Positions 46,706 to 55,947 of a DNA stretch of 64,000 bases are shown one piece after another. The notes under the pieces were generated by a model. It searched no databases. It saw nothing but the letters and a program-made list of their open reading frames with translations, and was not told the DNA's origin. The stretch covers positions 1-64,000 of the forward strand of contig CAWEAT010000044.1 in assembly GCA_963806935.1 (NCBI GenBank), read 5' to 3'. Source of the DNA: Roseiarcus sp963806935. Lineage in GTDB: Bacteria > Pseudomonadota > Alphaproteobacteria > Rhizobiales > Beijerinckiaceae. Position 1 is the stretch's first letter; every line of letters begins with the position of its first letter. A program made the position numbers and the translations under genes.

Positions 46706-46783
46706 ATGTCCTGGACGACGCCCGTTATCGTGGAAGTATGCATCGGCATGGAGATCACCAGCTACGTGTCGGCCGAAATCTGA
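46706..46783 (+). CDS. pqqA: PqqA, PQQ precursor peptide (orphan copy)
   Basis: A 25-residue peptide that is too short for ordinary gene finding. It reads MSWTTPVIVEVCIGMEITSY and then VSAEI before the stop. It has the fixed PqqA features: an N-terminal Trp-Thr-x-Pro-like leader and the Glu16-x3-Tyr20 pair whose side chains are cross-linked by PqqE to make pyrroloquinoline quinone. AAGGGAGCGAAAT supplies a ribosome site. No pqqB, C, D or E gene lies nearby, so this is a solitary precursor copy served by biosynthetic genes elsewhere. PQQ is the cofactor expected for the dehydrogenase-like gene at 36497. Confidence 0.85.
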   Translation: MSWTTPVIVEVCIGMEITSYVSAEI

Positions 46784-47069
46784 TCGGCTCTACCGTAGCC
46801 AACGCGACGCTGTCGGATAGTCGCGCTTGGGTCGCAGCTCATATGACCGGCGGCGGACAGCCCGAAGGGAGTTCGCCGTTCCGGTCCATGATGTCGGCGG
46901 ACGAATGAGCCTCGCCAAGGGAGCGGCGGCGCCGCTCTCTAGCGGAATATGGAGGCGTGGGCGCCCTCCACGCCCGTCTTCGGGACGGCTGGCTGTTTCA
47001 AGCCGGATCAGCGATGCGGACCGGCGTCCTGATCCTGATCCAGTGTTCCCAATCTGAAGAGATCGCATC
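46784..47069. other. intergenic region between pqqA and kdgD
   Basis: 286 bp with no convincing gene. Codon pattern and homology signs are lacking in all frames. An inverted stretch GGCGCCCTCCACGCCCGTCT with GTGGGCGCC-like sequence at 46950-46975 can form a weak hairpin that might end the pqqA transcript. Confidence 0.5.
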
Positions 47070-48077
47070 ATGGCGCGTTCCCCCGAGCGTTTGAAATCGG
47101 CTATCGGGTCGGGACTGCTGTCCTTTCCAGTCACGCATTTCACTGACGAGGGCGCTTTTGCGCCACTCCCCTATCAGGACCACATCGACTACCTCGTTGG
47201 TCACCGCCCGGCAGCCTTGTTCGCGGCCGGTGGAACCGGGGAGTTCTTTTCGCTCCATCTCGGCGAATACGAGAGCGTCGTCGCCGCTGCGGTCGAATCC
47301 GCCGGCGGCAGGCTGCCCGTCGTCGCGGGCGTAGGCTATGGCACGGCGCTGGCGATTGAATTCGCCAAGCGAGCAGAGAAGGCCGGCGCGGACGGCATTC
47401 TGCTGCTGCCACAGTACCTGATCCAGGCCGAACAGGAAGGGCTTTATCGACATATCGTCGCGATCTGCCGCGCCGTTGGAATCGGCGCCGTGGTCTACCA
47501 TCGCGACAATTGCCTGTTCGAACTCGATACCATGCGAAGGTTGGCTGACGCGTGCCCGAACTTGATCGGCTTCAAGGACGGTCATGGCAATGTCGAGCAA
47601 CTGACCTGCCTTCGCGACACGCTTGGCGATCGGCTGGTTTACGTCGGCGGGATGCCGACGGCGGAGGTTTTCGCCGTCGCCAATCGGGCGATCGGCGTCT
47701 CGACCTATTCTTCCGCCATCTTCAATTTTGCGCCTGAATATGCGCAGCGCTTCTTCGCGGCCGTCCATTCAGGCGACGGCGCGTATGTGAGCGAAGCGGT
47801 GCGGAGCTTTTTCATCCCTTATCTCGCGCTGAGGAACCAGCGTCGCGGTTATGCGGTCAGCATCGTCAAGGCGGGCCTTCGCGTCTCGGGCCGTCCCGCC
47901 GGGCCAGTTCGCGCGCCTCTCCTGGATCTGACCGCGGAACAAGAGGCTGTGTTGGCGGGACTGATGGCGCGGGCCATCGGCGCTGTTGAGCGCCCGCCGA
48001 AACCCGCGCTTTCCGTGGACGCTGGAGCTGCCTGGCGACCGATCGATGTGAACGGTTCGGGAATGTCTGTGCGATAG
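47070..48077 (+). CDS. kdgD: 5-dehydro-4-deoxyglucarate dehydratase
   Basis: A 335-residue enzyme of the DapA/NAL superfamily. KdgD-typical parts are GLLSFPVTHFTDEGAFAPLP at the start, AALFAAGGTGEFFSLHLGEY, GILLLPQYLIQAEQEGLYRH and the Schiff-base Lys in NLIGFKDGHGNVEQL. It converts 5-dehydro-4-deoxy-D-glucarate to 2-oxoglutarate semialdehyde with loss of CO2 and water, a step in glucarate/galactarate or uronate degradation. It starts at ATG 47070. An ABC sugar importer follows 130 bp downstream on the same strand, suggesting uptake of the relevant sugar or sugar acid. Confidence 0.93.
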   Translation: MARSPERLKSAIGSGLLSFPVTHFTDEGAFAPLPYQDHIDYLVGHRPAALFAAGGTGEFFSLHLGEYESVVAAAVESAGGRLPVVAGVGYGTALAIEFAKRAEKAGADGILLLPQYLIQAEQEGLYRHIVAICRAVGIGAVVYHRDNCLFELDTMRRLADACPNLIGFKDGHGNVEQLTCLRDTLGDRLVYVGGMPTAEVFAVANRAIGVSTYSSAIFNFAPEYAQRFFAAVHSGDGAYVSEAVRSFFIPYLALRNQRRGYAVSIVKAGLRVSGRPAGPVRAPLLDLTAEQEAVLAGLMARAIGAVERPPKPALSVDAGAAWRPIDVNGSGMSVR

Positions 48078-48209
48078 CTCCGCCGACCGGGCGACTGAAG
48101 GAACGAGCCAGTCGAGGGACGCGTTGGCGCGATGCTTCGAACGAGTGTAATGTCGAAGGAAAGTCGACGCTGCGCGCCATACGTCGCGGTGTGAGCGAGG
48201 GAGGAAAAA

Positions 48210-49523
48210 GTGGTCGAGGTCTCCAGACGACAGGTTCTGCAATCGGGCGCAGCGGCGAGCCTCCTGATGCTCCCCGGCGGCGTCGCGCGCGCGGCTTCGA
48301 CCTGGAACGGTCCGCCGCCCGAGCCCGGCGCGTCGATCCGGGTGTTGCGCTGGAAGCAGTTCATTCAGGCCGAGTTCGACAGCTTTGTCGCCAACACCAA
48401 GAAGTTTTCCGACCAGACCGGCGTCAAGGTGCGGGTCGATGCGGAAAGCTGGGACGACATCCGCCCAAAATCGGCGGTCGCCGCGAATGTCGGGGCCGGG
48501 CCGGACATCATCTTTGGCACGCTCGACGACCCGTTCAAGTTCCGCGAAAAGCTCCTGGACCTGACCGACCTCGCCGAATATCTCGGCGACAAATATGGCG
48601 GCTGGTATCCGGTTGCGCGCAAGTACGGAACGCACGACAAGCGCTGGATCGCGCTGCCGCAGGGCGCTTCGGGCGGATGCTTGAACTATCGCATAAGCGC
48701 CATGCACGCCGCTGGCTTCGACGAATTTCCAAAGGACACCGCCGGTTATCTCAAGCTCTGCCAGGGGCTCAAGAAGGCGGGTAAGCCTCCCGGGTTCGCG
48801 CTTGGTCACGCTACCGGCGACGCGAACGGCTGGAGCCAATGGTGTTTGTGGGCATTTGGCGGCAAGACCGTCGACGACAACAACAATGTCGTCATTGATT
48901 CGCCCGAGACCATCGCCGCGCTTGAATACGCCAAGCAGCTCTATGGCACCTATATCGACGGCGTGCTGTCATGGCTCGATCCGAGCAACAACAAGGCCTT
49001 CCTCGCCGATCAGATCAGCCTGACGTTCAACGGTATTTCGATCTACACCGTCGCCAAGAACTCCCCCGATCCCGCTCTCAAGGCGATCGCGGCGGACATG
49101 GATCACGCCAATATGCCGATCGGCCCCGTCGGCCGGCCGACCGAGCAGCAAAACATCCTGAACACCTACGCCTACACCTACACCAAATATCCGAACGCCG
49201 TGCGCGAATATCTGCGCTTCATGTGGGAGAAGCCGCAGGTCGACTATTGGGAAATGCAATCGAACGGCTATGTCGCGCCGCCTCTGCCAGCCTGGAACGA
49301 CAATCCGGTCTGGACCGCCGATCCGAAGGTGACGCCGTTCCGCGACGTCCTGAAATACGCGCTCGACGACGGCTATTCGGGCGCCCTCAGCGCCGCGTCG
49401 GCGGCGGTCATGGGTGATTTCGTCGTCGTCGACATGTTCGCCGAGGCATGCACGGGGAACAAGTCGCCGAAGGATGCAGCGCATGACGCCGCCGAACGGG
49501 TCAAGCGCTTCTATAGCGCCTGA
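48210..49523 (+). CDS. ABC transporter substrate-binding protein (sugar type, family 1)
   Basis: A 437-residue periplasmic protein with a Tat-like signal (SRRQVLQSGAAASLLML), a GTG start and GGGAGGAAAAA before it. The mature protein has family-1 sugar-binding features: VLRWKQFIQAEFDSFVANTK, KSAVAANVGAGPDIIFGTLD, PQGASGGCLNYRISAMHAAG, WCLWAFGGKTVDDNNNVV and YLRFMWEKPQVDYW. It delivers its ligand to the permeases encoded next. Confidence 0.92.
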   Translation: MVEVSRRQVLQSGAAASLLMLPGGVARAASTWNGPPPEPGASIRVLRWKQFIQAEFDSFVANTKKFSDQTGVKVRVDAESWDDIRPKSAVAANVGAGPDIIFGTLDDPFKFREKLLDLTDLAEYLGDKYGGWYPVARKYGTHDKRWIALPQGASGGCLNYRISAMHAAGFDEFPKDTAGYLKLCQGLKKAGKPPGFALGHATGDANGWSQWCLWAFGGKTVDDNNNVVIDSPETIAALEYAKQLYGTYIDGVLSWLDPSNNKAFLADQISLTFNGISIYTVAKNSPDPALKAIAADMDHANMPIGPVGRPTEQQNILNTYAYTYTKYPNAVREYLRFMWEKPQVDYWEMQSNGYVAPPLPAWNDNPVWTADPKVTPFRDVLKYALDDGYSGALSAASAAVMGDFVVVDMFAEACTGNKSPKDAAHDAAERVKRFYSA

Positions 49524-49656
49524 GCCAGGTCCGCCGAGTTTCTCTGCCGGACGTCAGGAGCGCACCCGGCGCCCGCCATCGCCACGCGCCGGCCAACAGG
49601 CAGGAGACGACCATTCGTCCAGGTTGCTTGTCCGAAGATGATCGAGGAGGCGGGTG

Positions 49657-50614
49657 ATGGCGGCGAACGCGCCGACCTACCGCGCCGCGCGAACGATCCC
49701 AGCTCGACGCGGTCTCGCTCTTCGTTTGCTCGACGATCGCAACTTTCTCGGCTTCGCGCTGATCTTGCCGGCCGCGGCGTTCCTGCTCGTTTTCCTCGCC
49801 TACCCGCTTGGCCTCGGATTTTGGCTCGGCATGACCGACGCGTCGATCGGTCAGCCGGGCCGTTTTATCGGCTTCGCCAATTTCGTTTCGCTCGCCCATG
49901 ACGGCGTCTTCTGGCTCTCCGTCTTCAACACTTTGTTGTACACGGTGGTCGCGAGCGCGCTCAAGTTCGCGCTCGGCCTTTATCTGGCTCTGCTGCTCAA
50001 CCGCCGCCTGCCGCTCAAGTCTTTCATCCGCGCGATCTTGCTCCTGCCGTTCGTTACTCCGACGGTGCTGTCGGCGATCGCATTCTGGTGGATCTACGAT
50101 CCGCAGTTCTCGATCATCTCCTGGTCGCTGATCAAGCTCGGGCTCATCCACCAATACATCGATTTTCTCGGCAGCCCATGGAACGCCCGATGGTCGGTGA
50201 TCGCCGCCAATGTGTGGCGCGGCATCCCGTTCGTCGCGATAACGTTGCTTGCCGGCTTGCAGACGATCTCGCCGTCGCTCTATGAGGCCGCGACCCTCGA
50301 CGGCGCCGGCCCATGGCAGCGGTTCCGGTTCGTCACCCTGCCGATGTTGTCGCCGATCATCGCGGTCGTGATGACCTTCTCGGTGCTTCTGACGTTCACG
50401 GACTTTCAGCTCATCTACGCCATTACCCGCGGCGGTCCGATCAACGCGACGCAATTGATGGCGACGCTATCTTACGAGCGCGCCATCACCGGCGGCCGAA
50501 CTCGGCGAGGGCGCCGCGATCGCCGACGCAATGGTGCCGTTTCTGCTGGCGGCGATCCTGTTCAGCTACTTCGGATTGCAGCGGCGGCGCTGGCAGCAGG
50601 GCGCGAGGGACTGA
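49657..50614 (+). CDS. ABC transporter permease (MalF/UgpA type; one frameshift near 50497)
   Basis: A six-segment inner-membrane permease of about 319 residues. Typical parts are FALILPAAAFLLVFLAYPLG, FVTPTVLSAIAFWWIYDP, the EAA loop YEAATLDGAGPWQRFRFVTL and FTDFQLIYAITRGGPINATQ. Near 50497 one extra C (GGCGGCCGAACTCGG) breaks the frame. The restored end is ELGEGAAIADAMVPFLLAAI, then LFSYFGLQRRRWQQGARD, with the stop at 50614. GTG 49654 or ATG 49657 may be used; GAGGAGG lies just ahead. Confidence 0.88.
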
Positions 50615-50616
50615 CC

Positions 50617-51492
50617 ATGGCTCTCGGCGAGGGCGCCCAAGAAGGGATGGACTATCTCGAGACGCTCCCGCGGCGCCTTTTCACCCTTTATCTTCCGCTC
50701 GCCGTCTTTCTGTTCGTTCTCCTGTTTCCGTTCTACTGGATGACGACGACGACCTTGAAGCCCGACGACGAGCTTTATGACTACGCTCGCTTCAATCCGT
50801 TCTGGGTCCACAGCCCGACGCTCGCACACATCGAGAAGCTGTTCTTCGAGACGAGCTACCCGAGCTGGCTCATCAACACGATGATCATCGCGTTCGCCTC
50901 GACCGCGATCTCGCTCGTGTGCAGCGTCTGCGCTGCTTATGCGATCGAACGCCTGCGTTTCAGAGGCGCACGCTATGTCGGGCTCGCGATCTTTCTCGCC
51001 TATCTGGTGCCCCCGAGCATCCTCTTCATCCCGCTTGCCGCCATCATCTTCAAGCTTGGTCTGTTCGATAGCGACTGGGCGCTGATCCTGACCTACCCGA
51101 CCTTCCTCGTGCCGTTCTGCACCTGGCTGCTCATGGGCTATTTCCGCACCATCCCCTATGAGCTCGAGGAGTGCGCGCTGATCGATGGCGCGACGCGGCT
51201 GCAGATCTTGTGGAAGATCACCCTGCCGTTGGCGGTTCCCGGATTGATCTCGGCCGGCATTTTCGCCTTTACGCTGTCGTGGAACGAATTCATCTACGCG
51301 CTAACCTTCATCTCGTCATCGGAGAACAAGACGGTTCCTGTCGGCGCCATAACCGAACTGGTTGAGGGCGACGTCTATCACTGGGGCTCGCTGATGGCGG
51401 CGGCGCTGTTCGGTTCGCTGCCGGTGGTGATCATGTATTCGTTCTTTGTCGAGTACTATGTTTCGAGTCTGACCGGCGCGGTGAAGGAATAG
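50617..51492 (+). CDS. ABC transporter permease (MalG/UgpE type)
   Basis: A 291-residue permease with six membrane segments; landmarks are LFPFYWMTTTTLKPDDELYD, VPPSILFIPLAAIIFKLGLF, the EAA loop ELEECALIDGATRLQILWKI and LPLAVPGLISAGIFAFTLSW. The ATG at 50617, two bases after the stop of the upstream permease, has GAGGGA before it. No ATPase gene follows; pheA lies next on the opposite strand. Confidence 0.93.
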   Translation: MALGEGAQEGMDYLETLPRRLFTLYLPLAVFLFVLLFPFYWMTTTTLKPDDELYDYARFNPFWVHSPTLAHIEKLFFETSYPSWLINTMIIAFASTAISLVCSVCAAYAIERLRFRGARYVGLAIFLAYLVPPSILFIPLAAIIFKLGLFDSDWALILTYPTFLVPFCTWLLMGYFRTIPYELEECALIDGATRLQILWKITLPLAVPGLISAGIFAFTLSWNEFIYALTFISSSENKTVPVGAITELVEGDVYHWGSLMAAALFGSLPVVIMYSFFVEYYVSSLTGAVKE

Positions 51493-51586
51493 CCGGACGG
51501 CGCGGTACGTCGCCAAGGGTGTCGCCAAATGGAGGAAGGCCTGTCGCCGTGCGGGCGCTCCAATCGGGCCAGTCGCACCGGGCCCA

Positions 51587-52441
51587 CTACCGCCCCTGCG
51601 ATTCGCTGCGGAAGGGATGGGCCGGGTAGACGCCGAGAATGCGCGTTTCGCGGGAGAAGAACTTCAGCTCCTCGAGCGCGCGCTCGAGCGAAGGGTCGGA
51701 GGGGTGTCCGTCGACGTCGGCAAGGAACTGGGTGGCCGTGAACTCGCCGCCTTCCATGTAGCTCTCTAGCTTCGTCATGTTGACGCTGTTGGTGGCGAAC
51801 CCGCCGAGCGCCTTGTAAAGCGCAGCCGGCACGTTGCGTACGCGGAATATGAACGTCGTCACGACCGGCCCCCCGCCGGCCGCCGCCCAGCGCGCATCCC
51901 GCGACAGCACGATGAATCGGGTCGTGTTGTGCGTCTCGTCCTCGACGTCCGAAACGAGTGTCTGCAAGCCATAGATCTGGCCGGCAAGCCGCGTCGCCAA
52001 CGCGGCCCGGGTCTTATCCGCCCACTCCGCGACCTCGCGCGCCGACCCGGCCGTGTCGCCGCCGACAACCGGCTTGAGCTTGTGGCGGCGGATGATGTTG
52101 CGACATTGGCCCAAAGCATGGGTGTGGCTGTGGACGGTCCGCAAGTCCTCGATTCGGGCCCCCGCAAGCGCCAGCAGTTGAAAGTGAATCGGCAGAAAGG
52201 TTTCGCCGACAATATGCAGGCCGGATGCAGGCAACAGCGAATGGATGTCGGCGACGCGGCCTGCGATCGAGTTCTCAATCGGGATCATGCCGAGTTCGGC
52301 TACGCCGTCCTGCACCGCCGCGAAGGCGTCCTCGAAGGTCGCGCAAGGCAGGGGTTCCAGATCCGGATAGTTGTCGACGCAAGCGATATGCGAATTGGCC
52401 CCAGGTTCGCCCTGATAGGCGATCGAAAGCTTTTTATTCAT
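51587..52441 (-). CDS. pheA: prephenate dehydratase
   Basis: A 284-residue enzyme converting prephenate to phenylpyruvate in phenylalanine synthesis. The catalytic domain carries IAYQGEPGANSHIACVDNYP, GMIPIENSIAGRVADIH, HSHTHALGQCRNIIRRHKL and NTTRFIVLSRDA (the TRF motif). The C-terminal ACT domain has TTFIFRVRNVPAALYKALGG and KLESYMEGGEFTATQFLAD, including the ESRP-like phenylalanine-binding region. There is no chorismate mutase domain. Its ATG overlaps the stop of kdsB (ATGA), the arrangement cycM, kdsB, pheA being common in rhizobia. Confidence 0.95.
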   Translation of the reverse strand: MNKKLSIAYQGEPGANSHIACVDNYPDLEPLPCATFEDAFAAVQDGVAELGMIPIENSIAGRVADIHSLLPASGLHIVGETFLPIHFQLLALAGARIEDLRTVHSHTHALGQCRNIIRRHKLKPVVGGDTAGSAREVAEWADKTRAALATRLAGQIYGLQTLVSDVEDETHNTTRFIVLSRDARWAAAGGGPVVTTFIFRVRNVPAALYKALGGFATNSVNMTKLESYMEGGEFTATQFLADVDGHPSDPSLERALEELKFFSRETRILGVYPAHPFRSESQGR

Positions 52442-53182
52442 GCCTGTTTCCCCGGCGCGAGCATGACCCGCGCGCGTTCCAGATCCTCGGGCGCGTCGAC
52501 GCCGAGCGGCGCGGTATCGACAAGCGTGATATCGACCCGCATGCCCGCCTCGAGCGCCCGCAACTGTTCGAGTTTCTCGCGCCGCTCCAGGGCCGAAGGA
52601 GGCGTCGCGACGAACCGCCCGAGCGCCTCGCGGCGATAGGCGTAGAGGCCGATGTGGTGCAAGAGCCGGCCCTCGCCCCATGGAGCGCGCGCGCGTGTGA
52701 AGTAGAGCGCCCTCAACCGGGTTGGATCGAGTTCGGTCGCAATCGCCTTGACCACGTTGGGGTCATCTTTCTCCTGCTCGCGCGTGATCGGGGTTGCGAG
52801 CGTCGCGATATCGACGGCGGCGTCGATCAGCGGCGCGAGACACGCTCGCACGACCGAAGGTTCGATGGTCGGAAGATCGCCCTGAATGTTGACGTACGAC
52901 ATCTCGCGCCCCGTCGACGTCGACGACGCCCAACGCCTCGAAAACGCGGTCGGACCCGGAGGGGTGGTCGAGGCGCGTCATCACCGCCTTACCCCCGGCC
53001 CCAGCCACCGCCTCGATCACACGCTCGTCATCCGCCGCAACCCAGACCGGGCCGACGTCCGCCTCCATCGCTCGGCGCCAGACGTGGACGATCATCGGCG
53101 CGCCATGAATATCGGCGAGCGGCTTCCCGGGCAGGCGTGTCGCAGCCATGCGGGCGGGGATGATGACGATCGGATTGGCCAA
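52438..53182 (-). CDS. kdsB: 3-deoxy-manno-octulosonate cytidylyltransferase (one frameshift near 52896)
   Basis: CMP-Kdo synthetase, which activates Kdo for lipopolysaccharide core assembly. The N-terminal part (53182 to about 52896) has the nucleotide-binding IVIIPARMAATRLPGKPLAD, VAADDERVIEAV and DHPSGSDRVFEAL. The remainder continues in another frame with NIQGDLPTIEPSVVRACL, LHHIGLYAYRREALGRFV and RREKLEQLRALEAGMRVDI. At the junction GATGTCGTACGTCAAC one base is in excess of the expected DVVVNIQGD. As the enzyme is normally indispensable in Gram-negatives, a sequencing error is more likely than a true mutation. About 247 residues after repair. Confidence 0.92.
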
Positions 53183-53316
53183 GGGTTTCGGTTAAGCGAA
53201 ATTCAGGGTGGGCGGGCTTATACGTGTTGCCAAAGCAAGCGCAAAGCGGCTAATCAATTCTCGAAACCAGCGCCCTGCGTTGCGATCCGACTCCAGCCGC
53301 GAAAGTCACGCCGCCC

Positions 53317-53856
53317 ATGCATAGTGAGAATGTGAACCGGGTCTCGCTTGCGGCGCTGGGGTCGATACTATTCGCGATGCTGCTGGTTGCTTTCAGCAAC
53401 CTCGTCATTTCCCCGAGAAACCCCGCCGTTCCAGGCTTCGCCCTGCCGACGTCAGGCGCAGCGTCCGCTCCCGCGGCCGGACCTGCCGCGGCGCCCGAGG
53501 AGCCGCTGCCGGCGCTGCTTGCAAAGGCGGACGCCAAGAAGGGCGAACAATACGCCAAGGTCTGCCAGACCTGTCACAATTTTGAAAAGGGCGCGGGTCC
53601 CAAGATTGGACCGCCGCTATGGGGCGTGGCCGGGCGGCCGATCGCGTCGGTCCCGGGTTTCGCCTATTCCGATTCGCTCAAGGCGGTCGGCGGAAACTGG
53701 ACCTGGGAAGCGCTCAACACGATGGTGAGCAATCCGAAGTCGGAGGCGTCGGGCACCAAGATGACCTTCCCGGGAGAGAAGGACCCGCAGAAGCGGGCCG
53801 ACATTCTCGCCTATCTGCAGACCCTTTCCGACTCGCCCGTCCCATTCCCGAAGTGA
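53317..53856 (+). CDS. cycM: membrane-anchored cytochrome c (CycM-like)
   Basis: A 179-residue c-type cytochrome. Residues 10-32 form an uncleaved membrane anchor (SLAALGSILFAMLLVAFSN), followed by a Pro/Ala-rich linker. The haem motif is CQTCHNF (near residue 85) with PKIGPPLWGVAGR after it, and Met of GTKMTFPG is the likely sixth ligand. CycM carries electrons from the bc1 complex to aa3-type oxidase in rhizobia. It is divergent from kdsB. Confidence 0.93.
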   Translation: MHSENVNRVSLAALGSILFAMLLVAFSNLVISPRNPAVPGFALPTSGAASAPAAGPAAAPEEPLPALLAKADAKKGEQYAKVCQTCHNFEKGAGPKIGPPLWGVAGRPIASVPGFAYSDSLKAVGGNWTWEALNTMVSNPKSEASGTKMTFPGEKDPQKRADILAYLQTLSDSPVPFPK

Positions 53857-53934
53857 GTCGCGGCGTCCGGTCTGCGAATGCGACCGGTCCGCTGGCTGTT
53901 CTGCCGCGCCTTAGCCGCAATGGCGGCGTGAGGC

Positions 53935-54966
53935 TCACAAGGTCTCAGTGACCTTCCTCAGATGCGGCGGCTGGTCGGGATCACGGCCGCGGCGGCGCGC
54001 GGTCGCTTCGGCCACAAGATAGAACGCATGGAGCGCGACGATCGGGGTCAGCAGCGGATGCCAGCCGTCAAGCACGACCACGGTCTGCCAGCGCGCGTGC
54101 TGCTCACAATCAAACACGAGCGGAACCGCGCCGAACGCGGCGAGACGGTCGAGAGTGTCGAAAAACCCCTCCCGGGCGGCGTCCGCGGGCGCGAAGGCGA
54201 GAACCGGAAATCCAGGCTCGATGATCCCCGCCGGCCCGTGCAGCACCTCGGCGGATGAAAACGCTTCGGCATGAATCGCCGAGGTTTCCTTGAGTTTCAG
54301 CGCCGCCTCGGCGGCGACGGCGTGGGTCGCGCCGCGACCGACGACAAACAGGGAATTGGCTTTGGCCAAAGTGTCGACCGCCGCCTGCGACGGCGCCGCG
54401 GCGGACGATGAGTCCAAGACCGAAGGCAACTTCGCGAGCGCGGCGAGAAGGTCGCTGTCCTCGCTCCAGTGGGCCACGAGACTGGCGCCCGCCACGAGCG
54501 AAGCGACCATGGACTTTGTCGCCGCCACCGAGCGCTCGGCGCCTGCGTTTAGCGGCAGAAGCGTGCAGGCGTCGCGGGCGAGCGGAGAGTCCTCGTCGTT
54601 GACCATCGCGATTGTCATGGCGCCCTGGTCTTTCGCCGCGCGCTGCATGGCCACGATGTCCGGGCTTCGGCCCGACTGCGAAATTGCAACTGCGACGGAG
54701 CCGGCGAGCCGCAGCGGCGCATGATAGAGCGAAGCAAGCGAAGGTCCGAGCGAAGCGCAGGCGAGCGCGACCTTGAGCTCGACGAGATGCTTGAGATAGA
54801 GGGCGGCGTGATCGGAGCTCCCACGCGCTATGGTCAGCGCGAACGACGGTTGGCGCACCCTTAAATCGGCGGCGAGCCTGGCGGTCGGCGTTGCGTTGGC
54901 GGTTAATTGCCGACGCACGACCGCGCCGCTCTCCGCAATCTCCGAGGCCATGAATGTCCGGCTCAA
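53935..54966 (-). CDS. SIS domain protein (AgaS / glucosamine-6-phosphate deaminase-like)
   Basis: A 343-residue protein with two SIS (sugar isomerase) domains resembling the isomerase half of GlmS: SFALTIARGSSDHAALYLKH, VAISQSGRSPDIVAMQRAAK, NAGAERSVAATKSMVASLVA, GRGATHAVAAEAALKLKETS and HGPAGIIEPGFPVLAF. It lacks the glutaminase domain, so it probably deaminates or isomerises an amino-sugar phosphate. The start TTG at 54966 lies in the stop of the upstream GntR gene and has AAGGGG ahead; ATG 54951 is an alternative. It belongs with the ABC importer on the other side of the regulator. Confidence 0.88.
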   Translation of the reverse strand: MSRTFMASEIAESGAVVRRQLTANATPTARLAADLRVRQPSFALTIARGSSDHAALYLKHLVELKVALACASLGPSLASLYHAPLRLAGSVAVAISQSGRSPDIVAMQRAAKDQGAMTIAMVNDEDSPLARDACTLLPLNAGAERSVAATKSMVASLVAGASLVAHWSEDSDLLAALAKLPSVLDSSSAAAPSQAAVDTLAKANSLFVVGRGATHAVAAEAALKLKETSAIHAEAFSSAEVLHGPAGIIEPGFPVLAFAPADAAREGFFDTLDRLAAFGAVPLVFDCEQHARWQTVVVLDGWHPLLTPIVALHAFYLVAEATARRRGRDPDQPPHLRKVTETL

Positions 54967-55733
54967 CGCGCAGCCCCTTCAGCGCGCTGCCGCGAGGTCG
55001 AGGACAGGGTCAATTCGGCGACGAAATCGAAAGTGTCGGACCGATAATATGAACGGGTGAACTCGACGCATCGCCCGTCGGCCAGATAGGCGATGCGCTG
55101 AATATCGAGCGCTGCGGAGCCGGGAGCGATTTCGAGCACGGCGGCTTCAGCCGGGCCGATGATGATTGCGCGCAGGCGCTGCAGCGCGCGCACGGGACGG
55201 AAGCCCGCGCTTTCAAGCGCGGCGTACAGCGACTCTTCCGCCGCGTGGGCGCCGTTCAGAAAATGCAGCGGCACCGCGGCATGATCGATCGCCATGGGCA
55301 CGCCGTCGGCCAGCCGCAGCCGGGAGAGGCGATAAACGCTCTCGCCGGGACCGATGCCGAGCATCATCGCCTCTTCCGGAGTGGGCAGGTATGTGCCCCG
55401 ATCGATCACCCGCGACGATGCGGTGAGACCACGCAGCCGCATGTCTTCGGTGAAACTGGTCAGACGCGAGAGCGGTTGTTCGACGTGCGGCGGATTTCGC
55501 CGCACGAAGGTGCCGGCGCCGTGCCGGTGAGCGAGGACGCCGTCGTCGACGAGGGCGGCGATGGCGCGTCTTAACGTCGTGCGCGACACCTCGAGCATCT
55601 CGGACAGCTCGCGCTCGCCTGGCAGGACGTTCGTTTCCGCGAAACGCCCCGTGGCGATTTCCCGCTTCAACGCCGCGCCGACTGCCTCAAACAGTGGCGT
55701 GCGCTCAGCCCTGCTCAACCGCAGCTCCGACAT
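54963..55733 (-). CDS. GntR family regulator with UTRA domain (HutC/NagR type)
   Basis: A 256-residue regulator. The winged helix comprises TPLFEAVGAALKREIATGRF, PGERELSEMLEVSRTTLRRA and HRHGAGTFVRRNPPHVEQPL; the UTRA ligand domain has LTSFTEDMRLRGLTASSRVI, GESVYRLSRLRLADGVPMAI and VEFTRSYYRSDTFDF. UTRA members near SIS proteins usually sense amino-sugar phosphates, as NagR/YvoA does. The ATG at 55733 is preceded by CGGAGGCGGG. Its stop overlaps the SIS start. It is divergent from the ABC importer and probably represses it. Confidence 0.92.
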   Translation of the reverse strand: MSELRLSRAERTPLFEAVGAALKREIATGRFAETNVLPGERELSEMLEVSRTTLRRAIAALVDDGVLAHRHGAGTFVRRNPPHVEQPLSRLTSFTEDMRLRGLTASSRVIDRGTYLPTPEEAMMLGIGPGESVYRLSRLRLADGVPMAIDHAAVPLHFLNGAHAAEESLYAALESAGFRPVRALQRLRAIIIGPAEAAVLEIAPGSAALDIQRIAYLADGRCVEFTRSYYRSDTFDFVAELTLSSTSRQRAEGAAR

Positions 55734-55763
55734 CCCGCCTCCGAGCCAGCGCAAACCGCTAGA

Positions 55764-55803
55764 CAAGAGGTATACACTTGGCCCATAATCGAACACAAGA
55801 GGT
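55764..55803. promoter_or_regulatory. paired CAAGAGGT direct repeats, candidate GntR/UTRA operator
   Basis: CAAGAGGT occurs at 55764-55771 and again at 55796-55803, 32 bp apart (about three helical turns), with the AT-rich GTATACACTTG between. It lies in the divergent region between the GntR/UTRA gene and the ABC operon, a place and spacing typical of a double operator. Confidence 0.55.
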
Positions 55804-55947
55804 CCGCAACTGGTATGCTTGCGGTTCTCGCCAAGGGAAGACCCGGAAGTCCCGGTCAGGCGATCGCGAATGGGATCGACTATGATCGGGCGGAAAAGGG
55901 TTCAACGCAATCGCAGGGCATGAAGCCTGGCGGATCAGGAGGGTAGC

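Noticed and set aside
46503..46820. 105-codon plus-strand frame over the pqqA region
   Set aside because: The composition is Pro/Arg/Ser-rich without motifs; the short frame encoding PqqA in another phase explains the coding signal.
49654..51492. Single 612-residue fused ABC permease
   Set aside because: The apparent fusion is produced by a one-base shift near 50497; the proper frame of the first permease ends at 50614, just before the second starts.
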